Of a stretch of 64,000 bases of DNA, positions 27,843 to 36,562 are shown one piece after another; the stretch's first letter is position 1; each line of letters begins with the position of its first letter. Origin of the DNA: DATARH01 sp963734125 (GTDB lineage Bacteria > Pseudomonadota > Alphaproteobacteria > ATCC43930 > CGMCC-115725); the NCBI GenBank assembly GCA_963734125.1, contig CAVTGB010000034.1, positions 34,101-98,100 on the forward strand, written 5' to 3'. Made by a program: the position numbers and the translations under genes. The notes beneath the pieces are model-generated. The model saw only the letters and a list, made by a program, of their open reading frames with translations. It was not told the origin of the DNA and did no database searches.

Positions 27843-29654
27843 TCAGCCCGATGCTTCCAATTCGTCGATGAAGCCGCTGATGACGCCGAGGCCTTTGGAC
27901 CAGAAGGCGGGGTCGGCGGCGTCGAGCCCGAACGGGGCCAGGAGTTCCTTGTGGCGCAAGGTGCCGCCGGCGCGCAACAGGGCGAGATAGCGCTCCGCGA
28001 AGCCCAGATGGGCGCCCTCATAGGCCGCGTAGAGCGAGTTCACCAGGCAATCACCAAAGGCATAGGCATAGACATAGAACGGCGAATGGACGAAGTGCGG
28101 GATGTAGGCCCAGTAATAGCGGTAGGCATCCTCGAGGCGCAATGCCGGGCCGAGGCTGTCGCGCTGGACCTCGAGCCAGATCTCGCAGATCCGCTCGGCG
28201 GTCAGCTCAAACTCGCGCCGCTCGTCATGGATTCGGGTCTCGAAGGTCACAAAGGCGATCTGGCGGATGACGGTGTTGAGCATGTCCTCGACCTTGCCGG
28301 CGAGCATGACGCGACGGCGGCCGGGGTCGCTCTCGCGCGCGAGGAGGGCGCGGAAGGTCAGCATCTCGCCGAAGACCGAAGCGGTCTCGGCCAGCGTCAA
28401 CGGTGTGTCGGCCATCAGCTGGCCTTGCGCGCCGGCCAGCATCTGATGGACACCGTGGCCCAGCTCATGCGCCAGCGTCATCACATCGCGCGTGCGGCCC
28501 TGGTAGTTGAGCAAAAGATACGGGTGGGCGCCCGGCACGGTCGGGTGGGCGAAAGCACCCGGCGCCTTGCCCGGGCGCACCGGCGCATCGATCCAGCGCG
28601 CATCGAAGAAGCGCTCGCCGATCGCGGCCATCTCCGACGAGAAGGCGCGGTAGGCGGAAACCACAGTCGATTGCGCCTCCTCCCACGGGATGGCGCGGTC
28701 ATCCTCGTCGGGCAGCGGCGCGTTGCGGTCCCAGAACGGCAATGCATCGACCCCGAACCAGCGCGCCTTCAGCCGGTAATAGCGATGCGACAAGCTGGGG
28801 TAGCTGGCGCGCACCGCCGCGATCAGCGCGTCGACCACCTCGTCCTCGACGAAGTTCGACAGGTTGCGCGCCGAGATCGGCCGCGGGAAATGGCGCCAAC
28901 GGTCCTCGACCTCCTTGTCCTTGGCGAGCGTGTTGGTGATCAGCGCAAAGAGGCGGCCGTTGCGGCCGAGCACCTCGCCAATTCCCAGCGCCGCCTCGTG
29001 CCGGACCGCGCCGTCGGGGTCGGAGAGGAGGTGCATCGCCTCGGGCTCGGTCAGGTCCCGGCCGCGAAAGGGAAAGCGCAGTTCGGCAATCGTCTCGTCG
29101 AAGAGCCGGGTCCAGGCGGCGCGCCCGGCAACCGATTTTTCGAGCAGCAGCTTTTCCAGATCGTCCGAGAGTTGGTGGGGACGCTGCGCCCGCAGATCGC
29201 GCAGCCACGGGCGATAGCGCGCCAGCGCCGGGTCGGCCGTCTTGACGTCGAGATCAGCCTCTTCCAGCCGGTTGATGTCGAGGGTGAAGAACAACAGATC
29301 GCTCGAGACCGCGGTGATCCGCTCATGCATGGTCTGGAAGAAGCGGGCGATCTCTGGGTCGGCGGTATTGCCGGCCCGCATCAATTCGGCATAGCTCATG
29401 ATCCGGCCGGCCAGTTCCTGCAGCCGTTCGTACTCGGCCACGCTATGCCCGAGTTCGCCGCCCGACAATTCGCCCACTCGGCCCTGATAGCGCCCCCGGA
29501 ACGCCGCGGCCGCCGCCGCGAGATCGGAGAGATCGCGGCTCAGCTCGGGGCTGTCGCGGCCGGGGTAGAGGTCGGCGAGGTCCCATTCGGGCAAGTCGCC
29601 GATGTTCCTCGGCCCACTCCCTGCATTTTCGGCGACATCGTGTGTTGCACTCAT
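27843..29654 (-). CDS. pepF: M3 family oligoendopeptidase F
   Basis: 603 residues. The zinc motif HELGHGVHQ with downstream LAETASVFGEM (third ligand Glu) is characteristic of PepF. N-terminal WDLADLYPG and C-terminal FVHSPFYVYAYAFGDCLVNSLY are family features. It cleaves short peptides in the cytoplasm. It lies 22 bases after the sirtuin gene and is likely in the same transcript. A second, unrelated-subfamily M3 peptidase occurs at 48.8 kb. Confidence 0.92.
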   Translation of the reverse strand: MSATHDVAENAGSGPRNIGDLPEWDLADLYPGRDSPELSRDLSDLAAAAAAFRGRYQGRVGELSGGELGHSVAEYERLQELAGRIMSYAELMRAGNTADPEIARFFQTMHERITAVSSDLLFFTLDINRLEEADLDVKTADPALARYRPWLRDLRAQRPHQLSDDLEKLLLEKSVAGRAAWTRLFDETIAELRFPFRGRDLTEPEAMHLLSDPDGAVRHEAALGIGEVLGRNGRLFALITNTLAKDKEVEDRWRHFPRPISARNLSNFVEDEVVDALIAAVRASYPSLSHRYYRLKARWFGVDALPFWDRNAPLPDEDDRAIPWEEAQSTVVSAYRAFSSEMAAIGERFFDARWIDAPVRPGKAPGAFAHPTVPGAHPYLLLNYQGRTRDVMTLAHELGHGVHQMLAGAQGQLMADTPLTLAETASVFGEMLTFRALLARESDPGRRRVMLAGKVEDMLNTVIRQIAFVTFETRIHDERREFELTAERICEIWLEVQRDSLGPALRLEDAYRYYWAYIPHFVHSPFYVYAYAFGDCLVNSLYAAYEGAHLGFAERYLALLRAGGTLRHKELLAPFGLDAADPAFWSKGLGVISGFIDELEASG

Positions 29655-29676
29655 CTGATCCTCGCGCCGGTTGCGG

Positions 29677-30405
29677 CTACGCCTCCGCGATCAGCCGTTT
29701 CACATATTCGGGCACGGTTTGAGCGAGCGGGCCGCGGATGCGCTCGTCGAACGGTTCGGCGCCGGGCGCCGGATCGCGGCCGAATTCGCCGGTGAACTCC
29801 ACCGTATGGGCACCGGCGCGGCGCGCCTCGGCGAGAAAACTCTGCGTCGGCTCGCTGCCGCCGGCCGCACCGATCGCCAGGAACAGCGCGGCATCGGCCA
29901 GCGCCTCGAAGACGCTGGCAAGGTGCAGCGGTTCCTCGCCGACCCACACCATATGCGGGCGCAGATGCCCCGGGTTGCCGCAGATCGGGCAACCGCTCTC
30001 CTCGGTGATGTCGTCGTAGCACTCGGAGAGCTCGGTGCAGATCGTGCACCGCGCCTTCAGCAATTCGCCATGCATGTGAAGGACCGCCGTGGAGCCGGCA
30101 CGCTCGTGCAGATCGTCGATGTTGCCGGTGACGATCAGCAATTCGTGCGGGCGCACCGCCTCGATGACGGCCAGCCCCTCATAGGCGGCGTTGGGCTTTG
30201 TCTCCGCCAGCTGACGCCGGCGCCGATTATAGAACTCCCGCACGCCCGCCGGGTCGCGGGCGAAGCCTTCGCAGGTCACGAGGTCTTCGAGGCGCAGCCC
30301 GGCCGGCATGGCATCGGCAGCGAACGGCGCAAACCCGGCTTCACGCGCCAAGCCCGCCCCGGTGAAAGCGACGATCTCGGGCCCTTGTGCCCAGGGTGTG
30401 CGCAC
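29677..30405 (-). CDS. Sir2-like NAD-dependent deacylase with altered NAD motifs
   Basis: 242 residues, CobB/SIRT5-like overall. The class III marker YNRRRRQL (Tyr and Arg for succinyl-type acyl binding) is present, as are the catalytic HMHGEL and the zinc cysteines in CTIC and CPIC. However, three NAD-contact motifs deviate: GAGISxESGIxTFR reads GAGLAREAGFAPFA (the FR arginine is lost), TQNID reads TGNID, and GTS reads GAAGGS. The enzyme may be inactive, use another substrate, or bind ADP-ribose without turnover. It sits 24 bases after the gene for a proline-rich exported protein and 22 bases before pepF. Confidence 0.82.
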   Translation of the reverse strand: MRTPWAQGPEIVAFTGAGLAREAGFAPFAADAMPAGLRLEDLVTCEGFARDPAGVREFYNRRRRQLAETKPNAAYEGLAVIEAVRPHELLIVTGNIDDLHERAGSTAVLHMHGELLKARCTICTELSECYDDITEESGCPICGNPGHLRPHMVWVGEEPLHLASVFEALADAALFLAIGAAGGSEPTQSFLAEARRAGAHTVEFTGEFGRDPAPGAEPFDERIRGPLAQTVPEYVKRLIAEA

Positions 30406-30429
30406 CGCTGTTACGGCCGGTCAGGCCAG

Positions 30430-31101
30430 TCAGTTCAGCGGGTAGGGCGGGTAGGGCGGACGCCAATAGGGCGGCGGCATGCCGTAGGGCGGCGGCGGCA
30501 CCATCGCCAGATGAGTGGGCGCGCGCACCGGGACACTCGGGTAGGAACCCGGAGGCTTGGGGACGATCGCGCCGTAATGCAGTTCGACCGGGCGCGCCGC
30601 GGCCCGACGATCGTGATCAAGCGCCGCTTCGGCCAAACGGCGGGTGGGGCTTTGGACGAGATGTTTCGGCGCGGAACGACGCTCGGCCGTCGCTGGGGCC
30701 GTCACGTGGCCCGGGCGCGCGGCGCCCGGCGCTAATGGCATCGATCGTGACGTCGCAGCGGCGGCCTCTCGCTTCGGTCGCACGGCGGCGGGCGCCGATG
30801 GCTTCGAGGGTGGCGTCGCAGCAGTGGCATTTCGCTTCGGGCGCGCGGCGGCGGGTGGTGGTGGCGCCGCCGTTGGCACGACGTGGGGCGTCGCAGCGGC
30901 ATGCGGCGGCGATGCAGCCGGTGGTATCGCCGGATCGGTCGAGATCGAGGGAGGGGTCGCGGTAGCGAGTTGTGTCGGGGTCGCCGGCGCGTGCGCCGCG
31001 CTCATGCTCGGCAGCCCTGGCGGCACCGGCAGGGCGGCAGCGAGGAGCGTGCCGACGCCTGCGATCGCGGCGGCGGGAAGAAACCACAAGCCGAATTTCA
31101 T
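30430..31101 (-). CDS. Exported Ala/Pro-rich hypothetical protein
   Basis: 223 residues with an N-terminal signal or anchor helix (MKFGLWFLPAAAIAGVGTLLA). The remainder is Pro/Ala/Thr-rich, disordered in style, with two partly repeated blocks around RPKRNATAATPPSKP and RPKREAAAATSRSMP. The C-terminus is a PPPYGMPPPYW type proline-tyrosine tract. No domain is recognised. It may be an envelope-spanning or surface protein, but I cannot assign a role. Confidence 0.6.
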   Translation of the reverse strand: MKFGLWFLPAAAIAGVGTLLAAALPVPPGLPSMSAAHAPATPTQLATATPPSISTDPAIPPAASPPHAAATPHVVPTAAPPPPAAARPKRNATAATPPSKPSAPAAVRPKREAAAATSRSMPLAPGAARPGHVTAPATAERRSAPKHLVQSPTRRLAEAALDHDRRAAARPVELHYGAIVPKPPGSYPSVPVRAPTHLAMVPPPPYGMPPPYWRPPYPPYPLN

Positions 31102-31252
31102 GTCTCGCCTCGCTGAGCCTTTAGGCCCCGATGAAATGAGCGATAGGAGAGCCTACAACGGTCGCCCGGTTTCGCGAAACGCGCCAGGACCCGAGAATAT
31201 TCCCGCACCATTCGGGCAAAACCAAGGCGCGATCGGCGCGACCTCGCCGCGG

Positions 31253-32521
31253 TCACTCCCGGAATTCCGGCACCCGGTAATAAACCCAGACGAGGTTGGC
31301 CGCCATCACCGCGGCGGTCAACAGGAACACCCAGCGCAATCCGAACGAGGCGGCGATCGCGCCGCCCATCAGCGGCCCCAACGAATTCCCCATGAACATG
31401 GCAGACGAGGTCAGGCCATAGACCGCACCGCGGTCGGCGCGGGAAACCTGGCGACCGACCAGCGCGTTCGCGGTCGGCAACAGCCCGCCGATGAAGAGCC
31501 CCACCCCGAAGCGTTCGGCGGTGAAGACCAGGTAATTGTGGGTGAAGGCCTGCGGCAGCGTCATCAGCGTGCCGCCGGCAAGGCAGATCAACAAGACGCG
31601 GCGATACCCGATCCGGTCGCTGCGGTTGCCGAGAAACGGCGCCGAAATGACATTGGCGAGGCCGGTGATCGAAAACGCGATGCCGGCCAAGGTCGCAATA
31701 TTCGGCGCCGCGCCGACCATCTCCTTGACATAGAGGGTCACAATCGGTTGCACGGTGCGGACCCCGAACTGCGCCATCAATAAGACGAAGAACAGCGCGA
31801 GGAGAGCCGGCGTCGTGACGAGAGCGACAAAGCCGGCCACGGTCGAGCGGTGGCCGACGCCTCTCGCCGGGCGGGTGAATTCCTCACGCACGGTGAACCA
31901 GGTCAGCGCCATCGTCAGAAAGATCATCGCGGCGGTGATGTAGAACGGTATGCGATAGCTGCCGGTGAGGTCGGCGAGAATGCCGCCGATCATCGGACCG
32001 ATCAGCGAGCCGACGAGCTGACCGGTATAGAGCCAGCCCAAGGAATAGCCGAGCCGCCCTTCCGGCACCTGGCTGGCGACGAGCGAAATCGCGGCACTGG
32101 AAAACCCGGCGAACACGCCCATCAGCGCCCGGCAGCCAAAGAACTGCCAGACATTGCCGGAGGCGCCCATCAGCGCGGTGAAGAGGCCGATCGCCAGGCT
32201 CGATCGCATCAACATCAATTTGCGGCCGTGCCGGTCGGCGAGCTGTCCCCACAAGGGCGAAGCAAAGGCCGCGACGAACGAGGTGGTGCCGTTGAGGACG
32301 CCGGCCCAGATGTCGATCGCGGTATCGCTCCGGACGCCGAGCACCGGCAGAAACAACGGCAGGATCGGCGTCAGCATCGAATTGGCCACCGTCATCACAA
32401 ACTGGATGCCGACCATCGCCCACAGCGTGTATTGCCAATGCGGCGCCGCGCCGCCGCCCGTCGCCTCGATTGCGGCAGGTTGGGCCTCCGGTGGTGTCGC
32501 GCCGATGCCCGGTTCGGCCAT
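31253..32521 (-). CDS. MFS transporter, multidrug-efflux type
   Basis: 422 residues, 12 hydrophobic segments. The cytoplasmic loop 2-3 motif is visible as GQLADRHGRKLMLM, and SPLWGQLADRHGR is the standard MFS loop; a matching GNRSDRIGYRR follows helix 8. Helix 5 has GWLYTGQLVGSLIGPMIGG, the antiporter motif C typical of drug-H+ exporters. The substrate is unknown. A DUF2269 gene lies 28 bases upstream on the same strand and is probably cotranscribed. Confidence 0.87.
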   Translation of the reverse strand: MAEPGIGATPPEAQPAAIEATGGGAAPHWQYTLWAMVGIQFVMTVANSMLTPILPLFLPVLGVRSDTAIDIWAGVLNGTTSFVAAFASPLWGQLADRHGRKLMLMRSSLAIGLFTALMGASGNVWQFFGCRALMGVFAGFSSAAISLVASQVPEGRLGYSLGWLYTGQLVGSLIGPMIGGILADLTGSYRIPFYITAAMIFLTMALTWFTVREEFTRPARGVGHRSTVAGFVALVTTPALLALFFVLLMAQFGVRTVQPIVTLYVKEMVGAAPNIATLAGIAFSITGLANVISAPFLGNRSDRIGYRRVLLICLAGGTLMTLPQAFTHNYLVFTAERFGVGLFIGGLLPTANALVGRQVSRADRGAVYGLTSSAMFMGNSLGPLMGGAIAASFGLRWVFLLTAAVMAANLVWVYYRVPEFRE

Positions 32522-32549
32522 CGGCCTCAGCGACCGAACCGGAGGCGGC

Positions 32550-33011
32550 TCACGGCTTGAACACCATGAAGTAGAGGTTGGCGAGCGGGATCACGGTCGC
32601 GAGGATGCCCCAGATCATCCAGCGCCGGCCGTGACGCCAGTAGCTTTCAGGGATCGCGCCGCCGACGGCAAAGCCGCGGGCCTGGCGGGCCTGGGCGATC
32701 TGCGTCGGGATCAGGACGAGCACCCAGATCAGCCCCGATGCAACAAACAGCGACTGGCCCCAGATGAGCCACGTCTGGGTCAGATCGAGTTCGCCGACAT
32801 AGGCCATGCCGTAGGCCCCGACCAGGATCAGCACGACGCCGCCGGCGGTGAACGCCCAGTCAGTTTGGGTCACCAGCCGCTGGGCGTAGGCAATCACCTG
32901 CGGTTCGCCGGTGCGGTCCGCCGCCACCTTCCACAACGCGGTCACGATGATGTTGCCGAGAAACAGCACCACGCCGAACAAGTGGATGACCTTGAAGGCA
33001 TTGTAGGACAT
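32550..33011 (-). CDS. DUF2269 family membrane protein
   Basis: About 153 residues; start MSYNAFKVIHLFGVVLFLGN at 33,009-33,011. Four membrane helices, with the H-x-x-G pattern in helix 1 (VIHLFGVVLFLGNI) and the ARRWMIWG-like RRWMIWGILA before helix 4, are typical of DUF2269. The family is predicted to be related to CopD. The role is unknown. It is divergent from the third LLM oxidoreductase gene (91-base gap) and upstream of the MFS gene. Confidence 0.8.
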   Translation of the reverse strand: MSYNAFKVIHLFGVVLFLGNIIVTALWKVAADRTGEPQVIAYAQRLVTQTDWAFTAGGVVLILVGAYGMAYVGELDLTQTWLIWGQSLFVASGLIWVLVLIPTQIAQARQARGFAVGGAIPESYWRHGRRWMIWGILATVIPLANLYFMVFKP

Positions 33012-33102
33012 CGCCGCGGCTCCCCAGCCCGTCTGACGGGCGGCGCCATTGTAATGCGCGACCCGTCCCGGCATCATCCCCCCGCCGGCAGGAGGGCAGA
33101 CA

Positions 33103-34309
33103 ATGAAATTCGGCATCTTCTACGAGCTGCAATTACCACGCCCATGGCAGGAGGGCGGCGAACTTGCGCTCTACCGCAACGCGCTCGACCAGGTCGAGCT
33201 GGCCGACCGGCTCGGCTACGATTACGCGTGGGAAGTCGAGCATCATTTCCTCGAGGAGTATTCGCACTCGCCGGCGCCCGAGGTGTTTCTCGGCGCGGCC
33301 TCGCAGCGCACCAAGCAGATCCGCCTGTGTCACGGGATCATGCAATTGACGACGACCCACCCGGCGCGCTGCGCCGAGCGCATCGCCGCGTTGGATCTGG
33401 TCAGCGGCGGGCGGGTCGAGTTCGGCACCGGGGAGAGTCGCCAGCATCACCGAACTGCAGCCGTTCGGCGTCGCCTTCGAGGAAAAGCGGGCGATCTGGG
33501 AAGAGGCGATCCGGGCGATCATCCCGATGTTCAAGGATGGCGGCTCAGAACACCACGGCAAGTATTTCGACATGCCGCTGCGCAACGTCGTGCCAAAGCC
33601 GGTGCAGAAGCCGCACCCGCCGCTGTGGTGCGCCTGCTCGCAGCTCGAGACGATCGAGATGGCCGGGCGCCGCGGGCTCGGCGCGCTCGCCTTCCAGTTC
33701 CTCTCGGCCGATGCCGCGCACGCCTGGGTCCACGCCTACTACAACGCGATCACCAAGCGGCTCGACAAGCTCGCCGATTACATGATCAACCCGAACCTCG
33801 CGCTGACCAGCTATTTCATGTGCGCCGAGACTGACGAAGAGGCGCGCCGCCGCGCCGACGGCATCCCGTTCTTCCAATTCGCGTTGCGTTTTTATGGGCA
33901 AAGCGTCAACCGCGAGCGGCCGGCACCGGGCACAGTCAATCTGTGGGACGAGTACGAAAAGTGGAAACGCGCCAACCCGGAGGCGCTGGCCCGCGCGCTG
34001 GCGGGCGGCCTCATCGGATCACCGGCGACATTGCGGCGTAAGTTGCAGCGGTTCGAAACCTCGCACATCGATTCGGTCATCCTGTTGAACCAAGCCGGCA
34101 AGAACACCCACGAGCATATCTGCGAGAGCCTCGAACTGTTCGCCCGCGAGGTGATGCCCGAGTTCCACGCCCGCATCCCCGAGCAGGAGGAATGGAAGCA
34201 GAAGGTGCTGGCGGGCGAAACTCTGCTCGAGGAGATCGACACCCAGCCGTTCCGCGACCGCTACGGCCCCAATTCAGTGCAGCTCGCCCCGGCGCAGGCC
34301 GCCGAATAG
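33103..34309 (+). CDS. LLM-class flavin-dependent oxidoreductase, frame broken by one extra base
   Basis: About 401 residues after repair. N-terminal half: MKFGIFYELQLPRPW, DYAWEVEHHFLEEYSHSP and GGRVEFGTGES. The frame slips at an extra T near 33,437 and resumes as ASITELQPFGVAFEEKRAIW, then FDMPLRNVVPKPVQKPHPPLWCA, ending in REVMPEFHARIPEQEEWKQ. The segment AEVEHHF..EYSHS and the C-terminus are typical of luciferase-like enzymes. It has the same type of break as the first LLM gene. The substrate is unknown. Confidence 0.86.
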
Positions 34310-34328
34310 GGCGAGCGAACTGCGTCGC

Positions 34329-34370
34329 AAAATCGGCAGGACAAAATCGGCAAGACAAAATCGGTGAGGC
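34329..34370 (+). repeat. Three tandem 14-bp direct repeats upstream of an MFS gene
   Basis: Units are AAAATCGGCAGGAC, AAAATCGGCAAGAC and AAAATCGGTGAGGC, directly adjacent at 34,329, 34,343 and 34,357. They lie in the 156-base gap between the LLM oxidoreductase and the MFS gene. Three identically spaced units suggest either a regulator-binding array or a chance tandem duplication. Confidence 0.7.
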
Positions 34371-34465
34371 TGCCTTAAGGTGACTCCACGGCCGCCGCAC
34401 GCGGTCGCGCGAACTCGTGAGCGGCTAAACCGCCGCGCCGACGCGTGCATTCGGGAGGGAACGGT

Positions 34466-36148
34466 ATGCTGGCCCTGCTGGAACAACAGCAGAAATTGAC
34501 GAGAAACCAGTGGCTGATTGCCGGCGCGGCGACGCTCGGCGACATGCTCGATTTTTTCGACTTCTTCCTGATCAGCTTCGTGCTGGGCTTTGTTGTCAAG
34601 AACTGGCACCTGACCTTCGGGCAGTCGGGCGCGATCCTGCTCGCCTCCGGCATTACGGCGCCATTCGGCTCCTTGTTCTACGGTTGGCTCGCCGACAAGG
34701 TCGGGCGCCGCACCGCGCTGGTTGCCGCCGTACTCAATGTCTCCCTGGCGACCGGCGCGATGGCGCTGACCCCGACAGGGGCGTGGATGTACCTGGTTTT
34801 CTGCCGGTTATTCGTCGGGTTCGGGGTGACCGGGCTCTATTCGGTCGACATCACGCTGATGCAGGAATTCTCGCCGTCGCACAAGCGTGGCTGGTTTACC
34901 GGGCTGACGACGACGATGCTGCCGGCAGGATCGCTGCTCGCCGCCCTCCTCGGCTACTACGCCGAACCCTATATCGGCTGGCGCGGCATGGTCACGGTCG
35001 GGCTCCTGCCGGCGTTTCTCTGCCTCTACATCCGGGCGTTCGTGCCGGAATCACCGCTCTACCTGTTGCGCAAGGGGCGGCTCGAAGACGCGCGCAAGGC
35101 GCTTGCCTGGGCGCTGATGATCGATCCGGCGAAGATCGAATTGCCGACCATTGTGCCGGAGGCGGACAAGACCCGCTGGATCGAGCTGTTCAAGTACCCC
35201 CGCAGCATTGTCGCCGGCTGCCTGACCGGGCTCACCCAGACCGGTGGCGTCGCCCTGGCGCTGTGGCAGGTAACGCTGTTCGTCATGGTGCTCGGCATCA
35301 GTGCGGGCGAAGCCTCCAAGCTGTCCATCTTTGTCGCGGTGTCGGCGATCGCTGGAAGGTTCTTCTGCTCGTGGATCTCGGACGCCTGGGGCCGCCGCGC
35401 ATCCGGCGTCCTCAGCTGCGTGGTCTCCGCCGTACTGACGTTCCTGGCCGGCTACTGGCATGGCGTCTACATCGGCGGCGTGTCGATGTTCTTTGTCATG
35501 ATCCTGCTGCAGAGTTTTCTCGCCAGCGGCAACTACTCGATCGTCGGGCCGTACATGGGCGAGATGTGGCCGTCGCGGCTGCGCGGCAGCGGCATGGGTC
35601 TGGTTTACGGTGTCGGCAACCTCGGCAAGTTCATTGGTCCACTCGGGCTGGCGCTGGTCGCCGGTTCCAACAATTTCGTCAGCCCGCAGGCAACGATGGA
35701 CGCCTTGGTTCCGGGGTTTGCTTATTTCGCGTACTGGTATCTGATCGGCGCCTTCGCCTTCTGGTTTATCGGTACCGAGACGCGGCGCCGCACGATCGAC
35801 GAGATCGACGCCGAGATGGCGGCGATGAGTGCGAGAACCCCGCAGATCATCACCGCCGTCGCCGGCATCGTCGCCGGGTGCGTCGCGGTCGGGGTGCAGC
35901 CGTTCATGCCGATCCCGGTGTTCATCGGCGTCGGGATGGCGGTGATCGCGCCGGCAGTCGGCGGCATCATCCTCTTGGCCTCGGCGATCTTCATTATCGC
36001 GGTGTTCGGCCTGACCTTGTCGGGCCTGACCGGGATCCTCGGCGTCTTGACGGTGATCCTGTCGACGGTCGCCGGCATCTCGGCGCTGGTCAGCGCATTC
36101 AGCCAGCCGACCGCTGAAGCCCAGCCGGCAGTTGGGGTCGGCGATTAG
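34466..36148 (+). CDS. MFS transporter (sugar/organic-acid:proton type), with C-terminal membrane extension
   Basis: About 560 residues, longer than a usual 12-helix MFS protein. The first 430 residues carry DMLDFFDFFLISFVLGF, the loop motif YGWLADKVGRRTALV, LVFCRLFVGFGVTG, PESPLYLLRKGRLEDARKAL and WISDAWGRRASGV, all typical of the aromatic-acid or metabolite:H+ symporter group. After the charged ETRRRTIDEIDAEM segment come two or three additional hydrophobic stretches, an uncommon addition. The start ATG 34,466 has GGGAGGGA upstream. The substrate is unknown. It ends at a strong hairpin (36,181). Confidence 0.86.
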   Translation: MLALLEQQQKLTRNQWLIAGAATLGDMLDFFDFFLISFVLGFVVKNWHLTFGQSGAILLASGITAPFGSLFYGWLADKVGRRTALVAAVLNVSLATGAMALTPTGAWMYLVFCRLFVGFGVTGLYSVDITLMQEFSPSHKRGWFTGLTTTMLPAGSLLAALLGYYAEPYIGWRGMVTVGLLPAFLCLYIRAFVPESPLYLLRKGRLEDARKALAWALMIDPAKIELPTIVPEADKTRWIELFKYPRSIVAGCLTGLTQTGGVALALWQVTLFVMVLGISAGEASKLSIFVAVSAIAGRFFCSWISDAWGRRASGVLSCVVSAVLTFLAGYWHGVYIGGVSMFFVMILLQSFLASGNYSIVGPYMGEMWPSRLRGSGMGLVYGVGNLGKFIGPLGLALVAGSNNFVSPQATMDALVPGFAYFAYWYLIGAFAFWFIGTETRRRTIDEIDAEMAAMSARTPQIITAVAGIVAGCVAVGVQPFMPIPVFIGVGMAVIAPAVGGIILLASAIFIIAVFGLTLSGLTGILGVLTVILSTVAGISALVSAFSQPTAEAQPAVGVGD

Positions 36149-36180
36149 TTAGCGGCGCGCAGCCGCCCTCCTTCCGCGCG

Positions 36181-36212
36181 ATCGGCCGGGCCAAACGCCC
36201 GGCCGATTTGTT
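36181..36212 (+). terminator. Strong GC hairpin after the MFS gene
   Basis: Perfect 11-bp stem ATCGGCCGGGC (36,181-36,191) and GCCCGGCCGAT (36,197-36,207) with loop CAAAC, followed by a short TTGTT run. It is well placed to end the plus-strand MFS transcript, 33 bases after its stop. The T-run is weak, so bidirectional or partly factor-dependent action is possible, since minus-strand genes end just beyond it. Confidence 0.7.
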
Positions 36213-36245
36213 CGCCCCTGCGCGCCCGGTTGTAATTGGCGGGGT

Positions 36246-36542
36246 TCAGGTTGGGAGCTCGGCGAGCGCCCGATCGATGTCGGCCGAACTCAGCTCCCAG
36301 GAATTGTCGAGCTCTGCGACGACGCTCTGCATGAACCGCTCGTAGAGCGAGAGCGCACGCGCATCATCGCCCAGATGGTCGGCCAAGAGCGCGAGCGCGA
36401 GCTGCGCCGGCCCCGCGCCCTCATAGGTCCATTCGAACCCGGTCGTCGAGAGCAGCTTCAGATCGTGGCGCGGATCGAGCGGCTTGCCGTCGACCGTTAC
36501 CACCGCGCCATCGAGGCTGCGCCCGCCGCGGTAGAGCTTCAC
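36246..36542 (-). CDS. DUF6166 family small protein
   Basis: 98 residues: MKLYRGGRSLDGAVVTVDGKPL, FEWTYEGAGPAQLALALLADHL, then a helical end with ERFMQSVVAELD.SWELSSADIDRAL. The pattern F.W.Y.G.GPAQLALA.L.D is the DUF6166 hallmark. Its role is unknown. It is the last gene of a minus-strand set after the RraA-like and PhyH genes (20-base gap). Confidence 0.8.
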   Translation of the reverse strand: MKLYRGGRSLDGAVVTVDGKPLDPRHDLKLLSTTGFEWTYEGAGPAQLALALLADHLGDDARALSLYERFMQSVVAELDNSWELSSADIDRALAELPT

Positions 36543-36562
36543 GGCTCAGCCCTTCCCCCTCT

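Noticed and set aside
27702..29795. 697-codon open frame opposite to pepF
   Set aside because: It mirrors an intact, well-conserved peptidase gene; long antisense frames are expected from third-position GC bias, and the translation matches no family.
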